Source: a bacterium (lineage in GTDB: Bacteria > Vulcanimicrobiota > Xenobia > Xenobiales > JADMJV01). From it: a stretch of 64,000 bases of DNA. Positions within the stretch are counted from its first letter, which is position 1. Each line of letters begins with the position of its first letter. Where the stretch lies: contig JADMJV010000013.1 in NCBI GenBank assembly GCA_018780265.1, positions 1-64,000 of the forward strand, given 5' to 3'. Under the pieces are notes generated by a model. That model did not search any database and was not told the DNA's origin. It saw only the letters and a list, made by a program, of their open reading frames with translations. The position numbers and the translations under genes are program-made. Below are positions 17,177-26,383 of this stretch, one piece after another.

Positions 17177-18127
17177 TCACGCTTGAAGCAGTTGGCTGAG
17201 AGCGTGCTCCCGGCGTTGCTGATGGACCGGTTGGTCGGGTTGTAGCTCGGCGGCCGCCCCAAAAAAGTCGGCCGCCATCTGCCACTCTTCTCGATGGTTA
17301 TACAGATATCCCAAGAACGAGTAGGTGAGGGGATTCGCCTGGTCGAGCTGCAAAGCGCGCAGCCACAACTGCTCGGCTTCCTCAAAGCGAGCCACCTGAA
17401 AAGCATGAAAGCCGGCAAAAGTCATCAAGTCGGCTCGCTCGGGGCAGGCGGCCAGCACCCGCCGGTAGTGCTCCAGGGCGCCCTCATGCTGGCCGGCCTC
17501 ACCCAGAACCATGGCCCGCACATAGCTGGCAAAGATCGGTTCGCCCTCTTTTTTGGCCGGCAACTCTACCGGCTTGCCCTGGCCGATCTGCTCCAGAGCC
17601 CGGTCCCAGGGATCGTTTAAGTTGAGACCCACCCCGCCCTGGTCGGCCACACCGGCAGCACCTGTGGGCGGGCGACGCAACTGAAAATCACGGCTCAGCT
17701 CGCGCAAGCGCAAAGCACCGGGAACCACATCGTAATACTGGCGAGGGGGAAAGGCCACTTCTTCGCCCCGATAGACGCACTCGTCGGGCAGGCGCGTGCC
17801 GCTGGCCCGGTAGTGGCCAAAGACCCGGCACGAAAACGGGCGCTCGGCATAGACCCGGCACCCTTCGGGAGCCAGATTGGGACACACCTCAAAAAGGTAG
17901 ACCCCGGAAGCATCGCGTTCGCGGCGGGCATAGCGGGCAAAGTTGCTGGCCACCTCGGCCCCGTGGCGCAACTCCAGCAACGACAACTCTAAATCGGTCA
18001 CATTCTGCCGACTCAAACCGCCCGAAGTGCAACAGGTGCGACATGAGCCGCACAGGTTACCACTGGCCAGCGGGCGCGGGGCCAGCCGCGCATAGAGCTG
18101 TACCAGTTGCTCCTCGAGCGAGGCCAA
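17177..18127 (-). CDS. YkgJ-type cysteine-cluster protein with TPR domain
   Basis: A 316-residue protein. The N-terminal YkgJ/CxxCxxCC module is NLCGSCRTCCTSGGLS (about residues 24-39), with additional cysteines in EVCPNLAPEGCRVYAERPFS and CRVFGHY; it probably binds a zinc ion or iron-sulfur centre. The C-terminal 130 residues are TPR-like (EGALEHYRRVLAACPERADL, FEEAEQLWLRALQLDQANPL). It is only a few bases downstream of the large coiled-coil gene on the same strand, so the two may be co-transcribed. Function is unknown. Confidence 0.75.
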   Translation of the reverse strand: MASLEEQLVQLYARLAPRPLASGNLCGSCRTCCTSGGLSRQNVTDLELSLLELRHGAEVASNFARYARRERDASGVYLFEVCPNLAPEGCRVYAERPFSCRVFGHYRASGTRLPDECVYRGEEVAFPPRQYYDVVPGALRLRELSRDFQLRRPPTGAAGVADQGGVGLNLNDPWDRALEQIGQGKPVELPAKKEGEPIFASYVRAMVLGEAGQHEGALEHYRRVLAACPERADLMTFAGFHAFQVARFEEAEQLWLRALQLDQANPLTYSFLGYLYNHREEWQMAADFFGAAAELQPDQPVHQQRREHALSQLLQA

Positions 18128-18134
18128 CTACCGT

Positions 18135-21100
18135 TTACCAGCCACCGCCTGTCGAGCCCGACCCGCCTCCGCCACTCGAGCCGCCGCCGCCCCCACCGCC
18201 ACCACCGCTATTGTGGTTTTGGGCTTCTTCGCGTTCGCGGCGGCGCCGGGCAGCCTCGGCTTCTCCGGCCGCCACCATCGACAGATACTGGCTGTGCTCG
18301 CGCGACTCCACGCTGGAGGCTTCGCTTTCGGCCGATCGCGACTTGCTGACCGACTGGTCGGCATCACTCTTGGCCTCTTCATATTCCTTGTTGAGCATTT
18401 TCGAGCGTGCGCTGCTCAACTCACTCTCGGCGCTATTTAAGTAAGAGCGCGCCCCCGACAGATCGCTGGAGGAGACCGAATGGCTGACTCCGCCAAAGTC
18501 GGAGATGTAGGTGCTCCAACTCTTGCCCGACACCGAGTGAATCTCGGACTCGGCGCTGCGAATGGCCGACTCGGCCGAACTGATGGCCGAATTGGCCGCC
18601 GTAAAGGCCCGATGATCGCTGGAGATGGAGCCTTCGGCCTGAGTGCGCAAGTTCTCCACCACGCTCAGGGCCTGTTTGGCCGCGTAGGGGTCGGCCGGTT
18701 TGGCGCCAACCGCCGCTTTGGCTTTCTGCAACTCGGCCTGAGCCTGTTGCACCAGACTCTTGGCCTGATTGCGCACGTAGCTGTCGTTGGACTTGGTGGC
18801 CGTGCCGCCCAGTCGACCGGTCAGAGCGCTCAGCTCCTCTTCGGCCGCCTTCTGGTGATTGCCCAACACCTTCTCGGCTGTGGTGATGGCATCCAGGTTG
18901 GCCTGAGCCGTTTTGAGCTGGATATCGCTGTCGATCAACTGATCGCGCGAAGTCAGCAGATAAGCCCGTTCATAGTTGCCCTGGGCCTGGCTGTTGAGAG
19001 AGCCCGAAGTATCCAGCTCTTTGCCGGCCTCGGTCAGGTAGTCGGCCACGGTGTCCACCTTGCTGGTGCTGCTCTGGTGAACTTCGGCGGCCACGAGCTT
19101 CTGGGCCGTGGCTGCGTATGCCGACTTGATGCGCTCCAGCGAACCGGCATAGGTCTGACCGATGCTGGCCTCGATATTCTCCCGCCGCGAACGACGCTCT
19201 TCGGCCGTGGTGGTGTAGTTGCCCAGAGCCTCGCGGCTCTCCTTGACTAACTGGTGGGCCAGTTCGGTCTGCTGGCGGATATTCTGCAGATGAACTCCCG
19301 CCTGCTCAATATTGCCGGTGTCCAGGTTGGGTTTGATGGCGTCCCAATCCTTATGCGACTTGTCGGTCTGAGTGGTAGGATCGCGGTCCGGCTCACGCAG
19401 CACCTGGTCGGGCTTGCCGCCGGCAAACACGCCGGCCGCCTGCAGAGCCGAGGCCAGACCCTGTCGGGCCGTCTCCACATCGGATTCGGCCTCGCTGATC
19501 AACTTGGGCGAGACTTCGCGCCGCTCGGTGTCTTGCTCCACCACCGTCTCGACGCGGGCCTGCAAGGCCACAATGTCTTTCTGAATCTGGGACACCGCTT
19601 CCGCCACCGGCTGCTGAACAGCCTTTTCGCCAGTGCGATCCAGAGCCAGCGAAAACTCGTCCTTCTTAGAATGCGCCCAGGCTGTCTGCACCTGGTGGGG
19701 ATGCAGGGCCTCGTCGGCCGACTTCAAGGCGGGCAGCAAATCCTGGCGAGCCTGCTGGCCCACGGCCACAATCTGACTGCCGTCTTGAGCCATGCGGCGA
19801 GAGGTATCGCCAAACTCTTCCCAAGCCCGAATGGGGTCCGACTGCTTGACTTCATTGCCTTTGGCAATCAGGCCCGGCTGAGTCTGGTCGCCCAAGACGG
19901 TGGGCAACAGGCGTTTGGTTACCGAGGGGGCCACAAAGAGGCCATCCTCTTTCCCCTGCTCTTGCAACTTCAGCGAATTCCCCTTAACCTGCTCAGCTTC
20001 GCCCTTGACCTGGGTCAGGTAGGTGCCCACTTCATGGGCTTTCTGCTGGATAGTGGTGACCAGTTTGTCGTTCCTGACCGCGCCCTGCTCCATCTGACTC
20101 AAAATGCCCATCATCGAATCCTCAAAGGGCTGAGCCGGCACACTGGCCAATATCTGCTCGCGCCAGCCCTCGGCGCGGCTGCCCTTGTCCAGCTCTGTCC
20201 GCTTGGAATCGCTGAGGTCATAGGGCAGCTTCTGATCCGGATTGGTCATCAAGTCGATGGCCTTGTCAAAGTTGCCCCGGAAGAACATGTTCTTGAGGCG
20301 CTGGCCCACACTCTTGCCGGCGATCAGGCTCTTGGCCTCGGCGATAAACTTCTCGCCGCCGCCCATGTGAGCCAACGTTTCGGCGGTACTGGCAATCAGT
20401 TCGTTGGCCAGCTTCTGGGTCATGCCTGTGTATTTGGAAATGTCGCCGTAGTCTTCCTCGTTCATAATGCGGATCAGCTCTTTGGACTTATCGCCCAGGG
20501 CGGCCAACTGGGTGTCGACCTCGCCTTCGGCCTCCTTCTTGCGCTTGCGGGCCACGTAATTGAGGGCGATGCCGGTCACCAGCGTGACCGCCGCCACCGC
20601 CGCCGAGCCATACTTTTTCACGTTCTCAATCGACTGGGTCTGGGACTTGGAGGCAGCCACCTTGTCTACAGCCGACTGAGACAGCTCCTTGGCCCGGTTC
20701 AGATGCTGCTGATAGTTGGGGTTGTTGGCATCGTAGCTGGCCTGAAACTGCCCTAAGGCGGCCTTGGCCTCGTCAATATTGCGACGAGCGGCCTGCGCCG
20801 GGCCGTTGTCCTCCAAACCGGGCAGTTGCTGTTCGGCCTGACTGATAAGCAATTGAGCTTGCTGAGCCACACCGGGCGCATTCTCAAAATTGCTGATGGC
20901 CTGTTCGTAGCCGGTGATGGATGTTTGCACCGATTTGGCGGTCTGCAGAGCCCCTGCAAAATCGCGATTATTGATCTGGGTTTGGGCCTGATCCAGGCGA
21001 CTGCGCCAGCTGGCCACATCGGGCCGGCCCAATTCACCCCGATCTCCATGTTTTTTCTGGAATGCCGAGATCTTGGGCTCCACGTTGGTCAGGGCACCCC

Positions 21101-22070
21101 GCGCCGAAGTCAGCTGAGTCTGCGCGCCCTGCACAAAATTGTTGATATAGGTGGTCACCCCGCGGTCCACTTTATCCAGCACTCCGCGCAGGGCCGTGGG
21201 CACATCCTGACCGGCCTTGATGCCGTCGATGTAGGTGTTAAAGAGGTCACGATTTTGCAGCGTTTCACGATCCACAAAGTTGGCCTCGCCCACCCCGGCT
21301 TCGTCCAGCAGGTTCTCGGAGCGCATAAACATGCCGCGATCCTTGCCGGTGCGATTGATAAAGTTCTGATCGGTGACCTTAAAGTAGATCATGAAGACTT
21401 CGCCGTTTTTGTCGCCGGTACGCTCGTCCACATTGCTCTTGAAAGCGTCCGAATTGCCAATGCCGCGCGAGAGCACGTAGTCGTCACCCTTGACGTCGCT
21501 GCTCTGAGCGATGAGAACCACATAGGCATTGGGATGGTCTTTCATGACCTGCTCAAACTTGGCATAGTCGGCGGCGCTAAAGGATTGACCCTGGTACTGC
21601 GGATTGCCCACCACATAGATCTGGCGCCCGGCCTGGAACTGGTTGACCACTTCCTGCACATTGTTGACCCGAACCGGCGTCTGATCGCGCCCTGGCAAGG
21701 CGGCGCGCACGGCATCGGCCAGCGTCATTTGGCGCGTGGCCGCGTTTTGCGGAGTGACCTGCACCTGGGCCTGGCTGGTTTGAGCGTTGGCTGCACCGGC
21801 CAGACCCACCACCGCCGTCAGGGCCAGAGCGGTGCCCATGCCAACTTTGCGGGCCGTCTCGGCCAGACCGCCGTGGGATTTGACCTGGGGCTTTTCGGCG
21901 TTCTTCAGTTCGGCCGCCATCGAAGCCGGAGTCGCCGCGCGAAAGCCGGCTTCCTGACCACTCCAGTCCACCGCATCCTGAGGTTGAGTGGGAGCACTCT
22001 CCAAACCCTTACGGGCCAAGGCTGGCGCCCGGCTACCCAACAACGGGCTGGCACTCAATTTGTCAATCAT
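18135..22070 (-). CDS. 1311-residue TPM-like, coiled-coil membrane protein with Gly-rich tail
   Basis: Large envelope protein of unknown function. A 75-residue hydrophilic N-terminus with QDAVDWSG at 31-38 precedes a signal-like helix (residues 77-97, ending AGAANAQ). Residues 105-310 may be a TPM-like domain (DYAKFEQVMKDHPNAYVVLI, VFMIYFKVTDQ). A membrane helix follows at 488-506 (AVAAVTLVTGIALNYVARKR), and then about 770 residues of mostly helical, Gln/Ala/Glu-rich coiled coil. The last 25 residues are nearly pure Gly/Ser ending in GSTGGGW, like the tails of YgcG/TPM proteins. ATG 22070 is chosen because GGAGGAGT lies directly upstream. The TPM assignment is tentative. It is divergent from the gene at 22205. 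Confidence 0.7.
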   Translation of the reverse strand: MIDKLSASPLLGSRAPALARKGLESAPTQPQDAVDWSGQEAGFRAATPASMAAELKNAEKPQVKSHGGLAETARKVGMGTALALTAVVGLAGAANAQTSQAQVQVTPQNAATRQMTLADAVRAALPGRDQTPVRVNNVQEVVNQFQAGRQIYVVGNPQYQGQSFSAADYAKFEQVMKDHPNAYVVLIAQSSDVKGDDYVLSRGIGNSDAFKSNVDERTGDKNGEVFMIYFKVTDQNFINRTGKDRGMFMRSENLLDEAGVGEANFVDRETLQNRDLFNTYIDGIKAGQDVPTALRGVLDKVDRGVTTYINNFVQGAQTQLTSARGALTNVEPKISAFQKKHGDRGELGRPDVASWRSRLDQAQTQINNRDFAGALQTAKSVQTSITGYEQAISNFENAPGVAQQAQLLISQAEQQLPGLEDNGPAQAARRNIDEAKAALGQFQASYDANNPNYQQHLNRAKELSQSAVDKVAASKSQTQSIENVKKYGSAAVAAVTLVTGIALNYVARKRKKEAEGEVDTQLAALGDKSKELIRIMNEEDYGDISKYTGMTQKLANELIASTAETLAHMGGGEKFIAEAKSLIAGKSVGQRLKNMFFRGNFDKAIDLMTNPDQKLPYDLSDSKRTELDKGSRAEGWREQILASVPAQPFEDSMMGILSQMEQGAVRNDKLVTTIQQKAHEVGTYLTQVKGEAEQVKGNSLKLQEQGKEDGLFVAPSVTKRLLPTVLGDQTQPGLIAKGNEVKQSDPIRAWEEFGDTSRRMAQDGSQIVAVGQQARQDLLPALKSADEALHPHQVQTAWAHSKKDEFSLALDRTGEKAVQQPVAEAVSQIQKDIVALQARVETVVEQDTERREVSPKLISEAESDVETARQGLASALQAAGVFAGGKPDQVLREPDRDPTTQTDKSHKDWDAIKPNLDTGNIEQAGVHLQNIRQQTELAHQLVKESREALGNYTTTAEERRSRRENIEASIGQTYAGSLERIKSAYAATAQKLVAAEVHQSSTSKVDTVADYLTEAGKELDTSGSLNSQAQGNYERAYLLTSRDQLIDSDIQLKTAQANLDAITTAEKVLGNHQKAAEEELSALTGRLGGTATKSNDSYVRNQAKSLVQQAQAELQKAKAAVGAKPADPYAAKQALSVVENLRTQAEGSISSDHRAFTAANSAISSAESAIRSAESEIHSVSGKSWSTYISDFGGVSHSVSSSDLSGARSYLNSAESELSSARSKMLNKEYEEAKSDADQSVSKSRSAESEASSVESREHSQYLSMVAAGEAEAARRRREREEAQNHNSGGGGGGGGGSSGGGGSGSTGGGW

Positions 22071-22204
22071 GGGACTCCTCCAAGGAACGGTCGGTCTGTG
22101 TATTTCTGACAAACATACTACAAGTCCGCCCGGAAAAGATTCTAAAATCTACGTAAACAGAATCCTTTCAGGAGTATTTCAGCGATTTCGCCTACCTTTG
22201 ATCC

Positions 22205-23359
22205 ATGCAAATTCGCAGCCACGATCCCGGTGTGCCCAAGCGTACCGCCAAGCAATCTACTTCGGCGGCCGACATGATCGGCTTGGGGTCCAGCGCCTCC
22301 AACATCGACATCTATTTGGGCGGTGAAGAGTACCACAACATTGGCGAGCGCGACGCCGCCAAAATGCTGGGCTATTTTACTCAGGCCATGCAATCTCAGG
22401 GCTTCCCGTGGCGCCTGCAGGAGCCCACTCAAGAAGGATTGCAGGGTAAATTGACCGGCAAAAAGTCGCTCAGCGACCTGGACGCCCTGCGCCGCCTGCA
22501 AAAGGGCGAGGCCATCCTCTTCCAACCCATGCGCAACCTGCAGCTCGACCTCAGCTCCGACAGCCTGGGCGCCATCGCCGCCGCCGGCAGCATCGGCAGC
22601 GGTCAAGAGATGACTTCGATGACGCGACTGGCCACCATCACCAAAAACACGCGCGTCGCGCCCGGAAGTCAAGGGGTAGAGCTTCGCCACGGCGAGCCCG
22701 TCATCGTGAAGAACCTTTCTGAACTCAAACTGCTCTACCAAATGTACAACCCCGAAGAGAAGAGCAAGTCCAAGGATCCGGTGGCCAAAGCCGCCCACCA
22801 ACTGTCCTACTTCAATCAGCAAGCCGGTGACTACGGCTGGCGCTTTTACCAAAAAGACAACAGCAACGACCTGGGCCGCGTGGCCAAAGCCTTCTATCGC
22901 AACTCCCTGCGCGGAGCGGCCATGGGCGTAGCCGTGGGGGCCATGGTGGGCCTGCCCGTAGGCATCATCACCCAATCGCTGCGCAACGGCCTCCTGGCCC
23001 TGGGCGCCGGCACCGCCGCCTTCAGCCTGTATAGCGGAGTGGAAGGGGCCCGCACCGCCGCCAAGGGCCGCCCCCTCAACACCGTGGAAGCCCTGGATAC
23101 CGTGCTCAAAGGACAGCCCCTGGAAGTTCAAGAAACCCAAATGCGCGGCATCGGCGTGCCGGTAGCCGGCAAAATCAGCTGGTTCTCCGACCGCGGCAAC
23201 GCTTCTACCATCACCGGCGCCCAGGAATTAGACACCTTTTTCTGGATGCAAAACCAGGCCGCCAAGCCCGAAGAAGAGCCCGCCCCCCCGCCACCGCCCA
23301 GCACCGTGTATATCGACAACAGCCAGCATCACTACCACCTGCCACATTTGCGGGGCTAA
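22205..23359 (+). CDS. Unknown protein with glycine-zipper membrane segment
   Basis: A 384-residue protein that I do not recognise. The N-terminal 40 residues are disordered. A mixed alpha/beta part follows (RDAAKMLGYFTQAMQSQGF, LSDLDALRRLQKGEAILFQ). Residues about 235-285 form two Gly/Ala-rich hydrophobic helices (GAAMGVAVGAMVGLPVGII, NGLLALGAGTAAFSLYSGV), resembling glycine-zipper pores. The C-terminus is Pro-rich and ends in a His-rich tail. It is divergent from the coiled-coil gene with a shared 134-base control region; the pair may form one envelope system. No clear -35/-10 was found. Confidence 0.6.
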   Translation: MQIRSHDPGVPKRTAKQSTSAADMIGLGSSASNIDIYLGGEEYHNIGERDAAKMLGYFTQAMQSQGFPWRLQEPTQEGLQGKLTGKKSLSDLDALRRLQKGEAILFQPMRNLQLDLSSDSLGAIAAAGSIGSGQEMTSMTRLATITKNTRVAPGSQGVELRHGEPVIVKNLSELKLLYQMYNPEEKSKSKDPVAKAAHQLSYFNQQAGDYGWRFYQKDNSNDLGRVAKAFYRNSLRGAAMGVAVGAMVGLPVGIITQSLRNGLLALGAGTAAFSLYSGVEGARTAAKGRPLNTVEALDTVLKGQPLEVQETQMRGIGVPVAGKISWFSDRGNASTITGAQELDTFFWMQNQAAKPEEEPAPPPPPSTVYIDNSQHHYHLPHLRG

Positions 23360-23401
23360 CCTTTTCCAGGATTTTTTGCCCATATGGAGTAACCATACAA
23401 T

Positions 23402-23682
23402 ATGGTGCACCGAACCACACTGAGCTAGACGATCAGACGCGAACCGCCGCCCGCGAGCTTGCCTCCAAGCTACAAGTCTCCGTATCGGAGGCGATCCGGC
23501 GGGCCATACTGCAGTCCCACTCTCAGTTGCAAGGCATCTCACCTGATGACCAACGCAAACGTCTGCAAGCGCTTAGCCAACTGGCCAAGTCTTTTCAAGG
23601 ATATGACCCCTCGGATGAACTAAAAGCCCTCCAAGAAGAGGACGGCTTCTGCACCCCATCCACCTCGACTCATGCTTCCTGA
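23402..23682 (+). pseudogene. Frameshifted ribbon-helix-helix antitoxin (VapB-like)
   Basis: From ATG 23402 the frame reads MVHRTTLS and stops at TAG 23426. If one base is added near 23425, it runs on as LDDQTRTAARELASKLQVS and VSEAIRRAILQSHSQL, a standard RHH antitoxin, to TGA 23682. The -1 frame from 23420 has no ATG, GTG or TTG start. So either the antitoxin is inactivated by a one-base deletion, or the sequence carries an error here. A VapC-like toxin follows and overlaps its 3' end. Confidence 0.65.
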
Positions 23683-24023
23683 TTACAGCCCTGACGGATC
23701 GGACTCAGCTTCTCAGGCTAGAAAGACTGGCCGGCAGCAGGCAACCAATCCGAATGAGTGCAGTGGCCTGGTATGAATTCGCTCGGGGACCGAGGCGCCC
23801 CGAACAACTGGCGGTAGCGCGCACCTTTCTACTTGACCAAGGGGTCATCCCCTTCACCGAGGATCTGGCCGAAGCAGTCGCCCAGCTTTTTCGTCAACTG
23901 GGCCCACCACGCCGCCGTAGTGCCGACATCGCAATTGCCGTTACAGCCATAGCCTGTGGCGCCAAACTGTTGACCCTCAACCCTGCCGATTTCAAAGACA
24001 TCCCTGGACTCGAATTGCTCTAA
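23649..24023 (+). CDS. vapC: VapC-type PIN-domain toxin with possible CTG start
   Basis: The ATG at 23754 would remove the first catalytic Asp. The same frame is open upstream and supplies HPIHLDSCFLITALTDRTQL, a perfect PIN N-terminus (LDS). The remaining acidic motifs are present: SAVAWYEFARGP (Glu) and RRSADIAIAVTAIACGA (Asp), then KLLTLNPADFKDIPGLELL. The only plausible initiator upstream is CTG at 23649, preceded by AAGAAGAGGA. Length would be 124 residues. With the antitoxin frameshifted, this toxin is either poorly translated or the locus is decaying. Confidence 0.6.
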   Translation: MHPIHLDSCFLITALTDRTQLLRLERLAGSRQPIRMSAVAWYEFARGPRRPEQLAVARTFLLDQGVIPFTEDLAEAVAQLFRQLGPPRRRSADIAIAVTAIACGAKLLTLNPADFKDIPGLELL

Positions 24024-24178
24024 CCAAGATACAGCCAAGGAATCCCCTGAAGTAGCCAAGATACTGGCAAAAATTTCCCCGTCGGGCACCTGTAGGGTGG
24101 CAAGACTGCGCGATCATCGCCCATATGGCTCCCCCAAGGGAAGAGGGTTCCCATCCTCTGGCTCGGAAGCCCGTCACC

Positions 24179-26146
24179 ATGTGTGGAATTTGTGGATTTG
24201 TAGGGGACGAAGGGGCCGCCAGCGACCCCACCACCCTGGCCCGCATGAATCAGGCCATCCGTCCCCGCGGCCCCGACGATGCCGGCTTCTTCTTGAAGGG
24301 GCCGGGGCGCGTCTCCGATCCGACTCCCCATCAGCCCGGCCCCGGCCTGGCCTGCGCTCTGGCCATGCGGCGGCTGTCCATTATCGATATCGCGGGCGGT
24401 GCCCAGCCCATGAGCGACGGCCGCTACTGGATTGTGTTCAACGGAGAGATTTACAATTTCGAATCGCTGCGCGCCCAACTGCAAAACGCCGGCTACACCT
24501 TTCAAACGCGCAGCGACACCGAAGTGGTGCTGCTGGCCTACCGCCACTTCGGGCCCGACTGTCTGCCCAAGCTGCGTGGCATGTTTGCCTTTGCCATCTG
24601 GGACTCGCAAGAAGAAAGCCTCTTTTTGGCCCGCGACCCCTTTGGCATCAAACCACTCTTCTTCACCCGTCTCGGCCCCCGGCTGATCTTTGGCAGCGAA
24701 ATCAAGAGCCTGCTCTGCCACCCCGGGGTTGCCCGTCAACTCAACCACCAGGCGCTGCCCGACCTGCTCTCCTTTTTGTATGTGCCCGCCCCCAGTACGC
24801 TCTTTGCCGGCATCTACCAACTCGAACCCGGCAAGTTCTTGCGCTGGCAGGCCGGACAGACCCAAATTCACCAGTACTGGCCCACCTCCGAGCTGTTCCA
24901 GAACCAGGGCCCCCCACTGGGGCTGGAGGGCGTGCTGTCCGGCCTCACCGAATCGATCGAGGCCCACCTGATCAGCGACGTCCCCGTGGGTGCCTTTCTC
25001 AGCGGTGGCATCGACTCATCGTTGATCGTGGCCCTGGCCCGCCAAATCTTGGGCAAGCCCTTTCCCACCTTCTGCATCTCCTTTCCCGGCAGCGGCATGT
25101 ACGACGAATCCCCCCACGCCCGGGCCGTGGCCCAACACGTAGGCACCGAGCACTACGAGCATCCGGTGGCCGCCGGCAGTGTCGAAAACCTGCCGCGCAT
25201 CTTGCGCTTTCTCGACGAACCGCTGGCCAACGCCTCGGTTATGCCCAATTTCGAACTGGCCCAATTTGCCAGCAAGGTGTGCAAAGTGTGCCTGAGCGGC
25301 GTGGGCGGCGACGAACTCTTTGGCGGTTATCGCCGCTACATCGCCCACAACTACGCCGCCCCCTGGCTGCTGCTGCCGCGCTGGTTCCGCAACCACCTGT
25401 TACTGCCCCTGGTGCGCAAACTACCGGCCGGAGGCGGCTCGGGCTGGCAAGACAAGATCCGCCTGCTCGACAAATTCCTGGGCCCCCTCGACCTGCCCCG
25501 CGAAGAGCGCTACATCGCCTGGAACAGCCATTTCTCCGAATCCGAAAAGGCGCAACTGCTGGTCCATTCCGGCTCTACCCCCAGTTGCCAGCGCTTCCTA
25601 CCCTTCTTTGAAGAGTCGCGAGGGCTGCCCTTTGGCGAGCAGGTCATGCATGTCGACGTGCGCTCGTACCTGCCCGGCGACAGCCTCTTTCTGGTCGACC
25701 GACTGACCATGGCCTCCTCGCTGGAGGCGCGCGTGCCCTTTACCGACCTGCGCATGCTGGAAGTAGCCCGGCGCGTGCCCCTGGCCCAAAAGACACAAGG
25801 CTCCAAAACCAAAGTCATCCTGCGCCAGGCCTGCGAAAAACTCTTGCCCAAAGGCATCATCGACCGTCCCAAGCAGGGCTTTGGCACTCCCGTCGACCTG
25901 TGGCTGCGCCGCGAACTGGCGTTTCTGCCCGGCCAACTGCTGCACCGCGACGTGGTTCACGAACGCGGCCTCTTCCGCCCTCAAGTCGTTTCGGCATTGG
26001 TGGCTCAACAAAAGGCCGGCGGCCGCGATGTCAGCCAGCACCTCTGGATCCTGCTCATGCTCGAACTCTGGCAGCGCATGTATATCGACAACGACTACAG
26101 TCAAAAGGGAGACATCACTTTCGCCGACCTGGGCCTGCGTCGCTAG
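24179..26146 (+). CDS. asnB: Asparagine synthase (glutamine-hydrolysing)
   Basis: A 655-residue class II glutamine amidotransferase fused to an AsnB synthetase domain. It starts MCGICGFVGDEG with the catalytic Cys2. The glutaminase part has RRLSIIDIAGGAQPM, FNGEIYNFESLR and GMFAFAIWDSQ. The synthetase part has the ATP-binding loop VPVGAFLSGGIDSSLIVALA and KVCLSGVGGDELFGGYRRY. Both active sites are complete. The in-frame upstream ATG at 24125 would hide Cys2, so ATG 24179 is the true start. Besides making asparagine, such enzymes often amidate cell-surface precursors. It stands alone on its strand. Confidence 0.93.
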   Translation: MCGICGFVGDEGAASDPTTLARMNQAIRPRGPDDAGFFLKGPGRVSDPTPHQPGPGLACALAMRRLSIIDIAGGAQPMSDGRYWIVFNGEIYNFESLRAQLQNAGYTFQTRSDTEVVLLAYRHFGPDCLPKLRGMFAFAIWDSQEESLFLARDPFGIKPLFFTRLGPRLIFGSEIKSLLCHPGVARQLNHQALPDLLSFLYVPAPSTLFAGIYQLEPGKFLRWQAGQTQIHQYWPTSELFQNQGPPLGLEGVLSGLTESIEAHLISDVPVGAFLSGGIDSSLIVALARQILGKPFPTFCISFPGSGMYDESPHARAVAQHVGTEHYEHPVAAGSVENLPRILRFLDEPLANASVMPNFELAQFASKVCKVCLSGVGGDELFGGYRRYIAHNYAAPWLLLPRWFRNHLLLPLVRKLPAGGGSGWQDKIRLLDKFLGPLDLPREERYIAWNSHFSESEKAQLLVHSGSTPSCQRFLPFFEESRGLPFGEQVMHVDVRSYLPGDSLFLVDRLTMASSLEARVPFTDLRMLEVARRVPLAQKTQGSKTKVILRQACEKLLPKGIIDRPKQGFGTPVDLWLRRELAFLPGQLLHRDVVHERGLFRPQVVSALVAQQKAGGRDVSQHLWILLMLELWQRMYIDNDYSQKGDITFADLGLRR

Positions 26147-26383
26147 CTACCGCGCGCTAATTTCATTGAGAGTCGTCCAACCGGGCTGTTTTGGCGACGG
26201 GGCGTAGTGGTGGTCCACACGGTCGGTTAAGTCCTCGCTCCGCTGACCGAATGGCACCTCCACCCACGGCCTCCGGAGGTCAGGTTGGCGCGTGATAGCC
26301 GAAACGAGATGCCAAGCCGCTGCTCTGTTGTTGGCTCACTTATCTCCCCATGACCCCATGGCCTCTCCTCTCAATGTCTCAAA

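Noticed and set aside
19254..22109. Two long plus-strand frames (500 and 427 codons)
   Set aside because: Antisense shadows of the coiled-coil gene, which has a strong ribosome binding site and clear protein features.
24097..25611. 504-codon plus-strand frame rich in Arg and Pro
   Set aside because: Out-of-frame shadow of asnB.
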